From the NCBI GenBank assembly GCA_017415165.1, contig JAFQIY010000038.1:1-58532 (forward strand): a stretch of DNA of 58,532 nt, in the 5' to 3' direction. This stretch comes from Oscillospiraceae bacterium. GTDB lineage: Bacteria; Bacillota; Clostridia; Oscillospirales; Ruminococcaceae. This document shows positions 25,249 to 34,401 of this stretch, one piece after another; position 1 is the stretch's first letter; every line of letters starts with the position of its first letter. Below the pieces are notes generated by a model that worked only from the letters and a program-made list of their open reading frames with translations, searched no databases and was not told the origin of the DNA. The translations under genes were made by a program, and so were the position numbers.

Positions 25249-25690
25249 CGGGTTTCCAAAGGGAGCTTGCTCCCTTTGGTGGGGGTCTTGGGGGCAAAGC
25301 CCACAAGTCGCCGTCCGCAGACGGCGAAATACCTGCTTCGCCCGCAGGCGTGCTTCAAGCGCTTCTAAAAGGTGAATTTTGAAGCGACAGCTTCAAAAGA
25401 GGAAATTTCTGCAAGAGAGAAATTTCCTAACAGCAACGAAGTTGCTGCTTTCGTATAGTGGTTAAAGTAAAGTTGCGTCCAAAACGTGCCACTGGCACGT
25501 TTTGGAGGAAAGTATAGCGGTAAACCATACAAGGGGAGGCGGTCGTGTTCGCCCCTCCTCGGAATGCTGTCGCATTCCTCACCTCCTTCTCCGTTTTTGA
25601 AGGCAAGGGGAATTTCGCCCGTTGCGACGGGCGACCAAAGGGCTTTGCCCTTTGGAAACCCACCACCTTTGAAAAGGTGGACGAAACTTT
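25249..25690. repeat. Full-length hairpin-chain element (copy B)
   Basis: About 440 bp. It begins GGGTTTCCAAAGGGAGC/GCTCCCTTTGG and ends, inverted, with CCAAAGGGC/GCCCTTTGGAAACCC plus an outer CCACCTTT/AAAGGTGG hairpin. Other stems are CGCCGTC/GACGGCG, GAAATTTCT/AGAAATTTC and GCAAC/GTTGC, a central palindrome AACGTGCCACTGGCACGTT, and CGCCCGT/ACGGGCG on the right. The two halves are inverted with respect to each other. It fills the dnaB-tilS gap together with a CCGAACGCAAGCGTTCGG palindrome at about 25697-25714. Confidence 0.8.
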
Positions 25691-25780
25691 TATAGCCGAA
25701 CGCAAGCGTTCGGTTTTGCTTCGCTAACTATGAAACAAAATGTGTACTAAAATATAATTCACTAACCAAAGGAAACTAAA

Positions 25781-27103
25781 ATGATTTCAACCGTAAAGCT
25801 AACTATCCAAAAGCATAATATGCTTCACGCAGGGGATTGCGTTTGCGCTGCTCTTTCGGGCGGTGCGGACAGCGTTGCCCTGCTTCTTGTGCTTTATGAG
25901 CTTTCCTCGGAACTGAATTTCTCCCTTTCGGCGGTGCACGTCAACCACCTTCTCCGCGGTGATGAGAGCGACCGTGATGAGCAGTTCTGCCGCGATTTAT
26001 GCGGCAGACTCGGTGTCCCTTTGCAGATTTTCCGTGAGGATGCTGCCGCTTTTTCACACTCCTTAGGCGAGTCTGTGGAAACAGGTGCGAGAGAACTCCG
26101 CTACAGAATTTTCGACAGCCTTGACGCTGACAAAATCGCTACTGCGCACAATCTCAACGACAATGCTGAAACCCTTTTATTCCGCCTTGCACGGGGCACG
26201 GGTCTGCACGGTCTTTCGGGAATTCCTTCCGTCCGTGGGAAAATTATCCGTCCGCTGATTGAGTGCACCCGTGACGGGATTGAGGCGTACCTTGCCGAAA
26301 AAAATCAGACCTTTGTAACCGACAGCACCAACCTTTCCGACGATTACGCAAGAAATAAAATCCGTCACCACGTTATTCCCGAAATGCAGGCGGTGCACGG
26401 CGCTTTTCCTGCCTGCGTGACACGGATGACAGCAGGCTTTGCTGAGGACGAGGACTTTTTAACAGCCGAAGCGGAAAAATGTGAAAAAGAAAGTCTTTTC
26501 ACCCTTCACCCCGCAATCCGAAAAAGAGTTATCATAAATCAGCTGAAATCGCATAACCTTAAAGTATCTACCGAAAAAATCGAGGAAATCCAGTCGGCTT
26601 TACTGCTTCACAACAGCAGGGTATCGCTCGGAAACGGCTTCTTTGCGGCGTTTGACAAGGGCGTGATGCGTGTCTACAGGGAACAGCAGGAGGACGTCCC
26701 CGATGCTGTTATAGCCGATTTTGACACGGAGTATCCGTTCAACGGTGACAGAATTGTGAAAATCTCGGTACAATCAGGCGAAATCCTTCCCGAAACGGAT
26801 ATTGTTAATAAAAATTCCACAATTTACTACGCAGATTATGATACAATACAAGGTGATATTGTTTTAAGAAACAGACTCAGAAACGATGTCATCAAAACCG
26901 TGAATTCCGCTTGTACAAAGGAATTGCGGAAAATTCTACAGCAGAAGCTTCCCCCCGAAAAAAGAAAAATTTCCGCCGTGCTGCAAGACGAAAACGGCAT
27001 TATCTGGGCTGAGCACGCTGGCACAGCCGACAGGGTGAAGCCTGACGAAAATACGGAAAATTACCTCATAATAGAGATAATATACACTGACATCAAATAT
27101 TGA
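25781..27103 (+). CDS. tilS: tRNA(Ile) lysidine synthetase TilS
   Basis: ATP-dependent enzyme that converts the C34 wobble base of the tRNA-Ile CAU anticodon to lysidine; essential for AUA decoding. 440 residues. The PP-loop ATPase domain has the motif [12 protein letters not shown] at about 24-35, with [19 protein letters not shown] at about 127-145. C-terminal TilS domains follow to about 440. 13 bases separate it from ftsH, and tilS-ftsH linkage is common in Firmicutes, so they are probably one operon. Confidence 0.95.
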   Translation: MISTVKLTIQKHNMLHAGDCVCAALSGGADSVALLLVLYELSSELNFSLSAVHVNHLLRGDESDRDEQFCRDLCGRLGVPLQIFREDAAAFSHSLGESVETGARELRYRIFDSLDADKIATAHNLNDNAETLLFRLARGTGLHGLSGIPSVRGKIIRPLIECTRDGIEAYLAEKNQTFVTDSTNLSDDYARNKIRHHVIPEMQAVHGAFPACVTRMTAGFAEDEDFLTAEAEKCEKESLFTLHPAIRKRVIINQLKSHNLKVSTEKIEEIQSALLLHNSRVSLGNGFFAAFDKGVMRVYREQQEDVPDAVIADFDTEYPFNGDRIVKISVQSGEILPETDIVNKNSTIYYADYDTIQGDIVLRNRLRNDVIKTVNSACTKELRKILQQKLPPEKRKISAVLQDENGIIWAEHAGTADRVKPDENTENYLIIEIIYTDIKY

Positions 27104-27116
27104 AAGGATTGATAAG

Positions 27117-29189
27117 ATGAACAAAAAAAGCAGCGGCAAGGGCGTGCTGATTTACACCCTTGTAATTGTTGCACTGGTTTCTCTGGCAGTTGTCCTGCTG
27201 AAACAGTCAACCAAACCCGAAGCGGAGTACAGCTACTCCGAAATTATGCAGTATTTCGACAACTATCAGGTCAGCGAAATGAATTTCGACCTTGGCACGG
27301 GCGAGCTGGAAATGGTTGTTGAGGGGCAGGAAAAGCCTATCGTTTACACCGTACCGAATGTAAGCGTGTTCCTCAATGAAATACAGACGGGCTCGGAAAA
27401 TTACCGCCGTGAATACAACGCACTTCACCCTGACGCTCCTCTTGCTCAGGAATACTACAAAATTCAGGATACTTCCTGGCTTTATAACCTTCTGCCGTCA
27501 CTCCTTATAATCGGTCTGATGCTGTTCCTGTTCTTCTTTATGATGCGGCAGGCTGGCGGCGGCGGAAAGATGAACAATTTCGGCAAGGCAAACGTAAAGA
27601 ACGCTTCGGGCAAGAAGCACACCTTCGACGACGTTGCAGGTGCAGATGAAGAAAAGGAAGAACTTGAAGAAATTGTTGACTTCCTGAAAAATCCTAAGAA
27701 GTACACTCTGATGGGCGCACGTATCCCTAAGGGCGTTCTGCTGATGGGTCCTCCGGGTACAGGTAAAACTCTCCTTGCAAAGGCTGTTGCAGGTGAGGCA
27801 GGTGTTCCGTTCTTCTCAATCTCAGGCTCGGACTTCGTTGAAATGTTCGTAGGTGTCGGCGCATCCCGTGTCCGTGACCTCTTTGAAACAGCAAAGAAAA
27901 ATTCTCCGTCCATCATCTTCATCGACGAAATCGACGCCGTGGGCAGACGCCGCGGTGCAGGTCTCGGCGGCGGTCACGATGAACGTGAACAGACTCTCAA
28001 CCAGCTGCTTGTTGAAATGGACGGCTTTGAGGGCAACGAGGGCATCATTGTTATGGCTGCCACAAACCGTAAGGATATCCTTGACCCCGCACTTCTCCGT
28101 CCGGGACGTTTCGACCGTCAGATTACCGTTAACTACCCCGATATCAAGGGCAGAGAGGAAATCCTCAAGGTACACACAAAGAACAAGCCTCTTGCTCCAG
28201 ACGTAAGCCTCAAGACTATTTCCCAGTCCACAGCAGGCTTTACAGGTGCTGAGCTTGAAAACCTCGCAAACGAAGCAGCTCTCCTTGCTGCAAGAAAGAA
28301 CCGCAAGGCTATCACTAAGGAAGACATCGAGGAAGCTACAATCAAGGTTATCGCAGGCCCTGAGAAAAAGAGCCACGTTGTTACAGACGAGCAGAAGCGT
28401 ATTGTTGCGTACCACGAAGCAGGTCACGCCGTTGTTACCTACTATATGGAAACTCAGGATAAGGTTCATCAGGTTACAATTATCCCAAGAGGCTCAGCAG
28501 GCGGTATGACAATTCACCTTCCTGAGCAGGAGCCTTCCTTCCTCAACGTTACAATGAGAAAGCTTAAAGAAGAAATCGCCGTGTGTATGGGCGGACGTGT
28601 TGCTGAACAGCTTATTATAGGCGAGTACACAGCAGGCGCAATCAGCGACCTCCAGCGTTCAACAAAGCTTGCAAAGGCAATGATTACCCAGTACGGCTTC
28701 TCTGAGAAGCTTGGTCCTGTCGTTTACGGCAGCGATAACGACGAGCCATTCGTTGGTATGAGCTACGGTCAGAGCAAGGACCACTCCGAAAAGGTGCAGG
28801 CGGAAATCGACGCAGAAGTCCGCGCAATTATCGACGAGTGTTACGAACTGACAGTTACAACCCTCAAGGAGCACCTCGATAAACTCCACGAGGTTGCACA
28901 GTACCTCCTCAAGCACGAAAAAATCAACGGCATTGACTTTGAAAAGCTTATGAAGGGCGAGCTTGAAGAAGAACCTGAGGAAGAAAAAACTTCTGAAGAA
29001 AAAACTTCTGAAGAAGTTTCCGAAGAAATCGTAATCGAAAAGAAGGAAGAAACTGCTGAAGAAACAATAACAGAAGAAACTGTTGAAGTTACAGACGAAC
29101 TTCCCGAAACAGAGGAAGCAGAAGAACCTTCCGAAGAAAACGCACCAGAGGACAACGACACAACCGAAAACAATTCTGACGAAGAATAA
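27117..29189 (+). CDS. ftsH: ATP-dependent zinc metalloprotease FtsH
   Basis: Membrane-anchored AAA+ protease that degrades membrane and regulatory proteins. 690 residues. Transmembrane spans at about 8-29 and 121-143 flank an extracytoplasmic domain. The AAA module has Walker A GPPGTGKT at about 211-218, Walker [13 protein letters not shown], and a second region of homology ([20 protein letters not shown]). The zinc site HEAGH is at about 432-436. The last 75 residues are a Glu-rich tail ([17 protein letters not shown]) that is unusually long and acidic. ATG follows GAAAGGATTG. Confidence 0.97.
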   Translation: MNKKSSGKGVLIYTLVIVALVSLAVVLLKQSTKPEAEYSYSEIMQYFDNYQVSEMNFDLGTGELEMVVEGQEKPIVYTVPNVSVFLNEIQTGSENYRREYNALHPDAPLAQEYYKIQDTSWLYNLLPSLLIIGLMLFLFFFMMRQAGGGGKMNNFGKANVKNASGKKHTFDDVAGADEEKEELEEIVDFLKNPKKYTLMGARIPKGVLLMGPPGTGKTLLAKAVAGEAGVPFFSISGSDFVEMFVGVGASRVRDLFETAKKNSPSIIFIDEIDAVGRRRGAGLGGGHDEREQTLNQLLVEMDGFEGNEGIIVMAATNRKDILDPALLRPGRFDRQITVNYPDIKGREEILKVHTKNKPLAPDVSLKTISQSTAGFTGAELENLANEAALLAARKNRKAITKEDIEEATIKVIAGPEKKSHVVTDEQKRIVAYHEAGHAVVTYYMETQDKVHQVTIIPRGSAGGMTIHLPEQEPSFLNVTMRKLKEEIAVCMGGRVAEQLIIGEYTAGAISDLQRSTKLAKAMITQYGFSEKLGPVVYGSDNDEPFVGMSYGQSKDHSEKVQAEIDAEVRAIIDECYELTVTTLKEHLDKLHEVAQYLLKHEKINGIDFEKLMKGELEEEPEEEKTSEEKTSEEVSEEIVIEKKEETAEETITEETVEVTDELPETEEAEEPSEENAPEDNDTTENNSDEE

Positions 29190-29215
29190 TCACAAATTGT
29201 TGTTTTATAAACAAA

Positions 29216-29424
29216 CCCACAGCCTTTCAAGGCTGTGGGTTTCCAAAGGGCAAAGCCCTTTGGTCGCTCTCCGCAGAGAGCGAAATCCTTTGCCTTATAA
29301 GCGCTCCGCAAGGGGTGAATTTCTCGGCAAAGCCGAGAAAGAGGGGACGCCCTGCAAGAGAGGGCGTCCCCTTGTTGTTTCCTCAAATACCTTACCTCAA
29401 AAACAGTCCAGTGGACTGTTTTTG
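29216..29424. repeat. Half-length hairpin-chain element (copy C)
   Basis: Starts with CCACAGCC/GGCTGTGG, CCAAAGGGC/GCCCTTTGG and CGCTCTC/GAGAGCG. It continues with a TCTCGGC/GCCGAGA stem and GGGACGCCCT/AGGGCGTCCC, and ends at the palindrome AACAGTCCAGTGGACTGTT. It starts 27 bases after the ftsH stop; with flanks it fills the 293-bp gap to ymdB. Confidence 0.78.
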
Positions 29425-29482
29425 ACACAACAATCCCAACACAACAAATCCAAAACCAACCACCAACAAAAGGAGTACCCAA

Positions 29483-30250
29483 ATGAAACTACTTTTCCTC
29501 GGCGACGTTGTCGGAGATATCGGCAGCAAGTTCGTCGGCTCAAAACTCCGCTCCCTTAAACAATTCTACGGTGCAGACATAGTCGTAATCAATGGCGAAA
29601 ACAGTGCCAACGGCAACGGAATTACCCCCCAATCCGCAAAATACCTGTTCCAGATTGGCGCAGACGTAATCACCACGGGCAACCACTGCTACCGCAGAAA
29701 GGAAATCCTCGATATGTTTGACAGCGAGGAGTTTTTAATCCGTCCAGCAAATTTCCCCGAAGGCAACGTGGGGCACGGCTACTGCGTGCTAGATATGGGC
29801 AGCACCCGTGTCGCAGTCGTAAACCTTATGGGCACGGTCTATATGGAAGCCCTCGACAACCCCTTTTCCACAATTGACCGCCTGCTCGGTGAAATTGACA
29901 CCCCCAACATCATCGTGGATTTCCACGCCGAAGCAACCAGCGAGAAAAAGGCAATGGGGCAGTACCTTGCAGGAAAAGTCACCGCCGTTTTCGGTACGCA
30001 TACCCACGTCCAGACCGCTGACGAGTGCATTCTTTCCGACCACACTGCCTACATTACCGACGCAGGAATGTGCGGACCTGAGCTTTCCGTCCTCGGCGTA
30101 AAAAGCGAAATTGCAATCGAAAAACAGCGTTTTCATTCTCCCGTAAAGTTCGTTGAATCGGACAATCCGCCTTTTATAAACGGCGTAGTTGTTGATTTTG
30201 AAACAAGAGATGGCAAATGTAACAATATTGAACGGCTTATTATTAGATGA
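29483..30250 (+). CDS. ymdB: YmdB-family metallophosphoesterase
   Basis: 255 residues of the TIGR00282/YmdB family, binuclear-metal phosphodiesterases reported to act on 2',3'-cyclic AMP and to affect biofilm and sporulation decisions in Bacillus. Metal-site motifs are visible: FLGDVVGDIG at 4-13, INGENSANG at about 37-45, TTGNHCYRR at about 65-73, DFHAEATSEK at about 148-157 and GTHTHVQTAD at about 172-181. ATG after AAAGGAG. The following gene is spoVS, as in Bacillus and many Clostridia. Confidence 0.92.
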   Translation: MKLLFLGDVVGDIGSKFVGSKLRSLKQFYGADIVVINGENSANGNGITPQSAKYLFQIGADVITTGNHCYRRKEILDMFDSEEFLIRPANFPEGNVGHGYCVLDMGSTRVAVVNLMGTVYMEALDNPFSTIDRLLGEIDTPNIIVDFHAEATSEKKAMGQYLAGKVTAVFGTHTHVQTADECILSDHTAYITDAGMCGPELSVLGVKSEIAIEKQRFHSPVKFVESDNPPFINGVVVDFETRDGKCNNIERLIIR

Positions 30251-30274
30251 TTCTACAAATTTGTGAAAATACTA

Positions 30275-30303
30275 TTGCAAAAAGTAAACAATAGCAGTAT
30301 AAT
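30275..30303 (+). promoter_or_regulatory. Promoter of spoVS
   Basis: TTGCAA (30275-30280), 17 bases, TATAAT (30298-30303). The spacing is that of the housekeeping sigma factor; no sporulation sigma-factor promoter was identified. Confidence 0.7.
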
Positions 30304-30364
30304 TTTATTATTTTAAAGCGATATCTTTGTTAAGTAATATCAGAGTAAATATGGGGGTCTTAGA

Positions 30365-30625
30365 ATGGAAGTCCTAAAAGTTTCGGCACGCTCCTTTCCA
30401 AATTCTGTAGCAGGAGCAATCGCAAGCGTAATGCGTGATAATGGCGAGGTTGAGGTGCAGGCAGTAGGTGCAGGTGCAGTAAATCAGGCAGTAAAATCAA
30501 TCACAATCGCAAGGGGATACCTTGCCCCTGTGGGTGTGGATTTGGTTTGTTACCCTGCATTTGCAAACGTAGATATCGACGGAGAAACAAAGACAGCGAT
30601 AAGACTTATCTGTGAAAAAAGATAA
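30365..30625 (+). CDS. spoVS: Stage V sporulation protein S
   Basis: 86 residues, the normal size of this small Alba-like fold protein, starting MEVLKVSARSFPNSVAGAIA and containing VQAVGAGAVNQAVKS and LVCYPAFANVDIDG. In Bacillus it is needed for coat assembly and septation timing; homologs also exist in non-spore-formers, so sporulation in this organism is not proven. ATG follows GGGGG. Preceded by its own promoter and by ymdB. Confidence 0.95.
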   Translation: MEVLKVSARSFPNSVAGAIASVMRDNGEVEVQAVGAGAVNQAVKSITIARGYLAPVGVDLVCYPAFANVDIDGETKTAIRLICEKR

Positions 30626-30705
30626 GCTTCAAAGAAGCTTACTTTTAAAGATAAACTTCTTCAGAATTTACTTTTAAAGATAAACTTCTTCAGAATTTAC
30701 TTTAT
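30624..30705. repeat. Hairpin and 29-bp tandem repeat after spoVS
   Basis: AAGCTTC (30624-30630) pairs with GAAGCTT (30634-30640). It is followed by two exact 29-bp units starting ACTTTTAAAGATAAACTTCT at 30641 and 30670 and a partial third. The hairpin could end the spoVS transcript; the tandem repeat has no known role. Confidence 0.65.
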
Positions 30706-30755
30706 TTTTCAAGTGATAAAAAACCTGCAAGGCTTGTGCTTTGCAGGATTAATAG

Positions 30756-30882
30756 TTGACAAAATAAAAAAACAGGTGTATAATAAAAATACAAAAGAGT
30801 ATGCCGCAACATGCGGCGCTCCCTAATTGTTATAGTTAAAAATAACCGTCACAAAGTTGGTAGCTCAGGGCGGTTATTTTTA
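30756..30882 (+). ncRNA. Antitoxin RNA of type I locus 1
   Basis: Promoter TTGACA (30756-30761), 17 bases, TATAAT (30779-30784). The predicted RNA of about 90 nt begins near 30791, carries GAGTATGCCG and a CTCCCT tract, and ends at the hairpin AAATAACCG/CGGTTATTT plus T's. The same hairpin, read on the other strand, ends the convergent toxin mRNA, so the two RNAs overlap at their 3' ends. Confidence 0.7.
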
Positions 30883-30886
30883 TGCC

Positions 30887-30982
30887 TTACTTTTTCTTTC
30901 CGTTGTGAAAAATTGTATAAGTAAGGGTGATAATTGCTGTCAGCATAGTAACAAACATAAATAAGTCTGAATATGTAACCAT
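30887..30982 (-). CDS. Holin-like type I toxin peptide, locus 1
   Basis: A 31-residue membrane peptide starting MVTYSDLF with one hydrophobic span (MLTAIITLTYTIF) and a basic end (GKKK). The MVTY start and single span match the putative holin-like toxin family (Hol_Tox, related to TxpA/BsrG-type toxins). ATG is preceded by AAAGGGGG, which can fold into a hairpin with an upstream CCCTTTC, hiding the ribosome site. The mRNA starts near 31039 from TTGACT (31074-31069), 17 bases, TATTAT (31051-31046). It faces a convergent antitoxin RNA. Nearly identical to the locus 4 peptide. Confidence 0.75.
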   Translation of the reverse strand: MVTYSDLFMFVTMLTAIITLTYTIFHNGKKK

Positions 30983-31142
30983 AATTATCTACCCCCTTTC
31001 GTCAGAAAGGGAGAACCGCCTGCCGCTTGGCATACTCTGGATATTATAATATCACATATTTTTTTTAAAGTCAACAAAAACTGTAAGGCTATTCAATGCT
31101 TTACAGTTTTTTGATTATAATGCTAAATTATACAAAAAAAAC

Positions 31143-31161
31143 AGCACGGATAATCCGTGCT
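31143..31161 (-). terminator. Terminator of the small membrane-protein gene
   Basis: AGCACGGAT and ATCCGTGCT pair perfectly around one base, followed on the minus strand by a run of T's. 12-30 bases beyond the stop codon at 31173. Confidence 0.85.
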
Positions 31162-31172
31162 GCTTTGCTTTA

Positions 31173-31505
31173 TTACTTGAGGATTTCAACGTCGCCGATA
31201 ACAGGGAGCGGCTTGATTGTGCCCTTGAATGCTCCAATCATCTGATAGATTGTAAGAACAAGAATTGCAACATCAATAAGCCAGAAAACAATTCCTGCGA
31301 GGAAACCGATGATTGGAATAATACCGATTACCTTTGCAACAACGGAAATGATAATTCCGAGAATTGTAAAAATAAGACCCTGATTAGCGCAGTATCTTAC
31401 ATATGCAGAATCCTTGCCTGCGATAAAATAGATAAGGAACAGGATAGGGAATACCGAAATGGTTGCCACAACCTTCTTATCTTCTTCAAACTGTGGTGCT
31501 GCCAT
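31173..31505 (-). CDS. Small membrane protein, DUF4870/Tic20-like
   Basis: 110 residues from the ATG at 31505 (MAAPQFEEDKKVVATISVFP), which has AAGGAG upstream. Three hydrophobic segments are visible, about residues 14-30, 40-65 (QGLIFTILGIIISVVAKVIG) and 66-90. The YVRYCANQGLIF motif before the second span is typical of DUF4870 proteins. The function of this family is not established. It lies downstream of serA on the same strand, 59 bases away, and has its own terminator. Confidence 0.7.
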   Translation of the reverse strand: MAAPQFEEDKKVVATISVFPILFLIYFIAGKDSAYVRYCANQGLIFTILGIIISVVAKVIGIIPIIGFLAGIVFWLIDVAILVLTIYQMIGAFKGTIKPLPVIGDVEILK

Positions 31506-31564
31506 TATACACAACTCCTTTTTATAATTATTCCCGAACAAAGCTGCTCGGGAATAGTATTTTT

Positions 31565-32725
31565 TTACTTGATAACTCTGATTTTGATTACGTTTTCAAC
31601 GCCTGCAAGCTTAGCAGCGATATCGTCGTTGATGTCTGCTGTGTCAAGCATTGTGTAAGCGTAGTCCTTCTTGGACTTGCTAACCATATTGTTGATGTTG
31701 ATACCAGCGTCGCCGAGTACGGAAGTAAGCTTGGAAATTACATCAGGAACATTCTTGTGCATTACGCAAACCTTTACGCCTGTTGCGTTCATTTCAGCGT
31801 CAGGGTAGTTTACGGAATTCTTGATGTTACCGTTTTCGATGTAGTCGATAAGTTCGAGAGCAGCCATCATTGCGCAGTTGTCCTCGGACTCAGGTGTGGA
31901 AGCACCGAGGTGAGGAATTGCAACAACGTTCTTAACACCGAGAACTTCGTCAGATGGGAAGTCAACAACGTAGGAAGCAACCTTACCGCTTTCGAGTGCA
32001 GCAACGATTGCAGCGCCGTCAACGAGTTCTCCTCTTGCGAAGTTGAGAATGCGGACGCCGTCCTTCATAAGAGCGATTGTATCGTTGTTGATAGTGCCCT
32101 TAGTTTCAGCGTTGTAAGGCATATGGATTGTGATGTAATCGGAAACAGCATAGATATCCTTGACATCATTAACAACCTTTACAGCAGGATTAAGACCGAG
32201 AGCAGCCTTTACAGAGAGGAATGGGTCGTAACCAACAACCTTCATACCGAGAGCTGTTGCAGCGTTTGCAACGAGTACGCCGATAGCACCGAGACCGATG
32301 ATACCGAGAGTCTTGCCCATAATTTCAGGACCTGCAAACTGACCCTTGCCCTTTTCAACCATCTTGCCAACCTCTGCGCCGTTGCCCTTGAGAGTCTGAG
32401 CCCAGATCATAGCGTCGGAAACCTTACGGGAAGCAAGGAGAAGACCTGCGATAACAAGCTCCTTAACAGCGTTAGCGTTTGCGCCGGGTGTGTTGAAAAC
32501 AACGATACCCTGCTCAGCACACTTGTCAACAGGAATATTGTTTACGCCTGCGCCTGCTCTTGCGATAGCAAGAAGGTTAGGAGCGAATTCCATTTCGTGC
32601 ATAGAAGCGGAACGAACCATAATAGCGTCAGGGTTAGCAATTTCGTCAACAATGTTATACTTTGCAGTATCGAAATTATCGGTACCGTACTTGGAAATCT
32701 TATTCAGAGTCTGAATATTGAACAT
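31565..32725 (-). CDS. serA: D-3-phosphoglycerate dehydrogenase SerA
   Basis: First step of serine synthesis: oxidises 3-phosphoglycerate to 3-phosphohydroxypyruvate with NAD. 386 residues from the ATG at 32725 (MFNIQTLNKISKYG); an ATG at 32740 is part of the Shine-Dalgarno ATGGAGG. NAD-binding Rossmann motif GIIGLGAIGVLVANAA at about 143-158, the catalytic Arg segment LNFARGELVD at about 233, and His in PHLGAST at about 280. A C-terminal ACT domain (about 315-386) suggests feedback by serine. Downstream of serC with a repeat between. No serB is seen in the window. Confidence 0.95.
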   Translation of the reverse strand: MFNIQTLNKISKYGTDNFDTAKYNIVDEIANPDAIMVRSASMHEMEFAPNLLAIARAGAGVNNIPVDKCAEQGIVVFNTPGANANAVKELVIAGLLLASRKVSDAMIWAQTLKGNGAEVGKMVEKGKGQFAGPEIMGKTLGIIGLGAIGVLVANAATALGMKVVGYDPFLSVKAALGLNPAVKVVNDVKDIYAVSDYITIHMPYNAETKGTINNDTIALMKDGVRILNFARGELVDGAAIVAALESGKVASYVVDFPSDEVLGVKNVVAIPHLGASTPESEDNCAMMAALELIDYIENGNIKNSVNYPDAEMNATGVKVCVMHKNVPDVISKLTSVLGDAGININNMVSKSKKDYAYTMLDTADINDDIAAKLAGVENVIKIRVIK

Positions 32726-32747
32726 TTCAATTACCTCCATTTATAAT

Positions 32748-32943
32748 AAATGCGCAATTCGTAATGCGCAATTAGCAATTATTTTTCAAACTGCAAATTA
32801 CACATTATATTTAACTATTATCCGATGTTTCAAAATTGAAACTTATTTTACTGACAAACCACGGCGTTTTGCGGAGCAAAACCCGTAGACAAAATCTCTG
32901 ATTTTGTTTTTATTGCGCATTGCGAATTGAGAATTGCGAATTA
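32748..32943. repeat. Heptamer-arm repeat, GCAATTC type, between serC and serA
   Basis: GCGCAATTCGTAATGCGCAA left arm, an AT-rich core, hairpins GTTTTGC-gga-GCAAAAC and ACAAAATC-tct-GATTTTGT, then a right arm GCGCATTGCGAATTGAGAAT. Same class as 16047-16349 but short. Confidence 0.7.
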
Positions 32944-32944
32944 A

Positions 32945-34027
32945 TTATGCGTTTTCAGCTTCGAACTTCTTCATAAATTCTACAAGCTTTTCAACGCCTT
33001 CGATTGGCATAGCGTTGTAGATGGAAGCTCTCATACCGCCAACGGATCTGTGACCCTTGAGGTTTTCAAAGCCTGCTGCCTTAGCTTCCTTAACGAACTT
33101 AGCGTCGAGTTCTTCGTTGCCTGTTACGAATGGAACGTTCATAAGGGAACGGTCCTTCTTTTCAACAGTACCCTTGAAGAGCTTGGAGCTGTCAAGGAAA
33201 TCATAAAGGATAGCAGCCTTCTTTTCGTTGTGAGCCTTCATAGCTTCAAGACCGCCCATCTTCTTAATCCACTTGAATACCTTACCGCAGATGTAGATAC
33301 CGTAGCAAGGAGGTGTGTTGTAAAGGCTGTCGTTGTCAGCCTGTGTCTTCCACTTGAGCATTGTAGGTGTGCCTGCGAGAACGTCATCTCTGATGAGGTC
33401 TTCACGGATAATAGCGATTACAACACCTGCAGGACCAACATTCTTCTGTACGCCGCCGTAGATTACGCCGTACTTTGTAACGTCAACAGGTTCGGAAAGG
33501 AAGCAGGAGGAAACGTCGGAAACGAGGTCCTTGCCCTTTGTGTTAGGGAGCTCCCAGAACTTTGTACCGTAGATTGTGTTGTTTTCGCAGATATAAACGT
33601 AGTCAGCGTCCTCAGGGATAGCGAGGTCGGAGCAGTCAGGAATGTAGGAGAAAGTCTTGTCTGCGGAAGAAGCAACCTCAACAGCTTCACCGTACATCTT
33701 AGCTTCCTGGTAAGCCTTCTTAGCCCACTGACCTGTAACTATGTAAGCAGCCTTCTTGTTCTTCATAAGGTTCATAGGTACAGCAGCAAACTGCTGGGAA
33801 GCACCGCCCTGAAGGAAGAGCACCTTGTAGTTGTCAGGAATGTTCATAAGGTCACGGAGATCCTTTTCCGCATCCTTGATGATTTCGTCGTACACCTTGG
33901 AACGGTGGGACATTTCCATAACGGACATACCTGAACCCTTGTAATCGAGCATTTCTTCTGCTGCTTCTCTGAGAACTTCCTCAGGAAGAACAGCGGGGCC
34001 TGCGCTGAAATTATAAACTCTGGACAT
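32945..34027 (-). CDS. serC: Phosphoserine aminotransferase SerC
   Basis: Second step of serine synthesis: transaminates 3-phosphohydroxypyruvate to phosphoserine using glutamate and PLP. 360 residues from the ATG at 34027 (MSRVYNFSAGPAVLPEE), the usual family start; GGAGG lies 10 bases upstream. The PLP lysine is in YGGVQKNVGPAG at about 197. The C terminus has GHRSVGGMRASIYNAMP. First gene of the leftward serC-serA pair, with a consensus promoter. Confidence 0.96.
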   Translation of the reverse strand: MSRVYNFSAGPAVLPEEVLREAAEEMLDYKGSGMSVMEMSHRSKVYDEIIKDAEKDLRDLMNIPDNYKVLFLQGGASQQFAAVPMNLMKNKKAAYIVTGQWAKKAYQEAKMYGEAVEVASSADKTFSYIPDCSDLAIPEDADYVYICENNTIYGTKFWELPNTKGKDLVSDVSSCFLSEPVDVTKYGVIYGGVQKNVGPAGVVIAIIREDLIRDDVLAGTPTMLKWKTQADNDSLYNTPPCYGIYICGKVFKWIKKMGGLEAMKAHNEKKAAILYDFLDSSKLFKGTVEKKDRSLMNVPFVTGNEELDAKFVKEAKAAGFENLKGHRSVGGMRASIYNAMPIEGVEKLVEFMKKFEAENA

Positions 34028-34081
34028 TTTAATGACCTCCAATAAAAAATTTTCATTAAAAAATAATACTACATATTAACA

Positions 34082-34110
34082 ATTATACTCCCTTGTTAAC
34101 AAAATGTCAA
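34082..34110 (-). promoter_or_regulatory. Promoter of serC
   Basis: Minus strand TTGACA (34110-34105), 17 bases, TATAAT (34087-34082). Confidence 0.85.
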
Positions 34111-34223
34111 GGCGATAAAGTGCTGAACTGCCCCGAAAATAAAAAATAATCTGTACAATTATTTTTGAACATAAATGTGCAGATTTAACAAAAGGGGATT
34201 AAATTCATTTATTTGCAGTTTGC

Positions 34224-34252
34224 TTGACAGCAAGGGAAAAATGCGTTATTAT
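34224..34252 (+). promoter_or_regulatory. Toxin promoter, type I locus 2
   Basis: TTGACA (34224-34229), 17 bases, TATTAT (34247-34252). The leader downstream holds a CTCCCG/CGGGGG hairpin that can hide the ribosome site. Confidence 0.7.
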
Positions 34253-34317
34253 ATCAATCGGGCATACCACAAACGGTAGGCGGTCAAATCCTGCTCCCGG
34301 AAACGGGGGAATGCGCT

Positions 34318-34401
34318 ATGACGTGGAACGATTTTTTAACGCTCGCACTCGTAGTTTGCAATATCATTCAGATAGCGCAAAACAGCCATAAAAGGAAATA
34401 A
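34318..34401 (+). CDS. Holin-like type I toxin peptide, locus 2 (divergent)
   Basis: A 27-residue peptide starting MTWNDFLT with a hydrophobic span (LTLALVVCNIIQIA) and a basic end (SHKRK). It departs from the MVTY consensus of the other four but has the same gene arrangement: consensus promoter, GGGGGA ribosome site 7 bases before ATG, and stop codon inside the shared AAATAACCGCC/GGCGGTTATTT hairpin. A TTGACA-17-TATAAT antitoxin promoter faces it. An alternative frame from an ATG at 34311 gives a non-hydrophobic product and is less likely. Confidence 0.65.
   Translation: MTWNDFLTLALVVCNIIQIAQNSHKRK

Noticed and set aside
29083-29559. 158-codon plus-strand frame across the ftsH end and repeat C
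   Set aside because: Out of frame with ftsH and running through the hairpin repeat into ymdB; composition is not coding-like.
30724-30747. CCTGCAA/TTGCAGG hairpin as terminator of spoVS
   Set aside because: The T-run lies on the minus-strand side, and the hairpin sits just before the antitoxin promoter of locus 1. It may be a back-up terminator for leftward toxin transcripts, but the evidence is thin.
31463-32746. 427-codon plus-strand frame opposite serA
   Set aside because: Antisense shadow: serA has conserved motifs throughout, and the opposite frame has no recognisable motif or ribosome site.
33050-33934. 294-codon plus-strand frame opposite serC
   Set aside because: Antisense shadow of a well-recognised enzyme gene.
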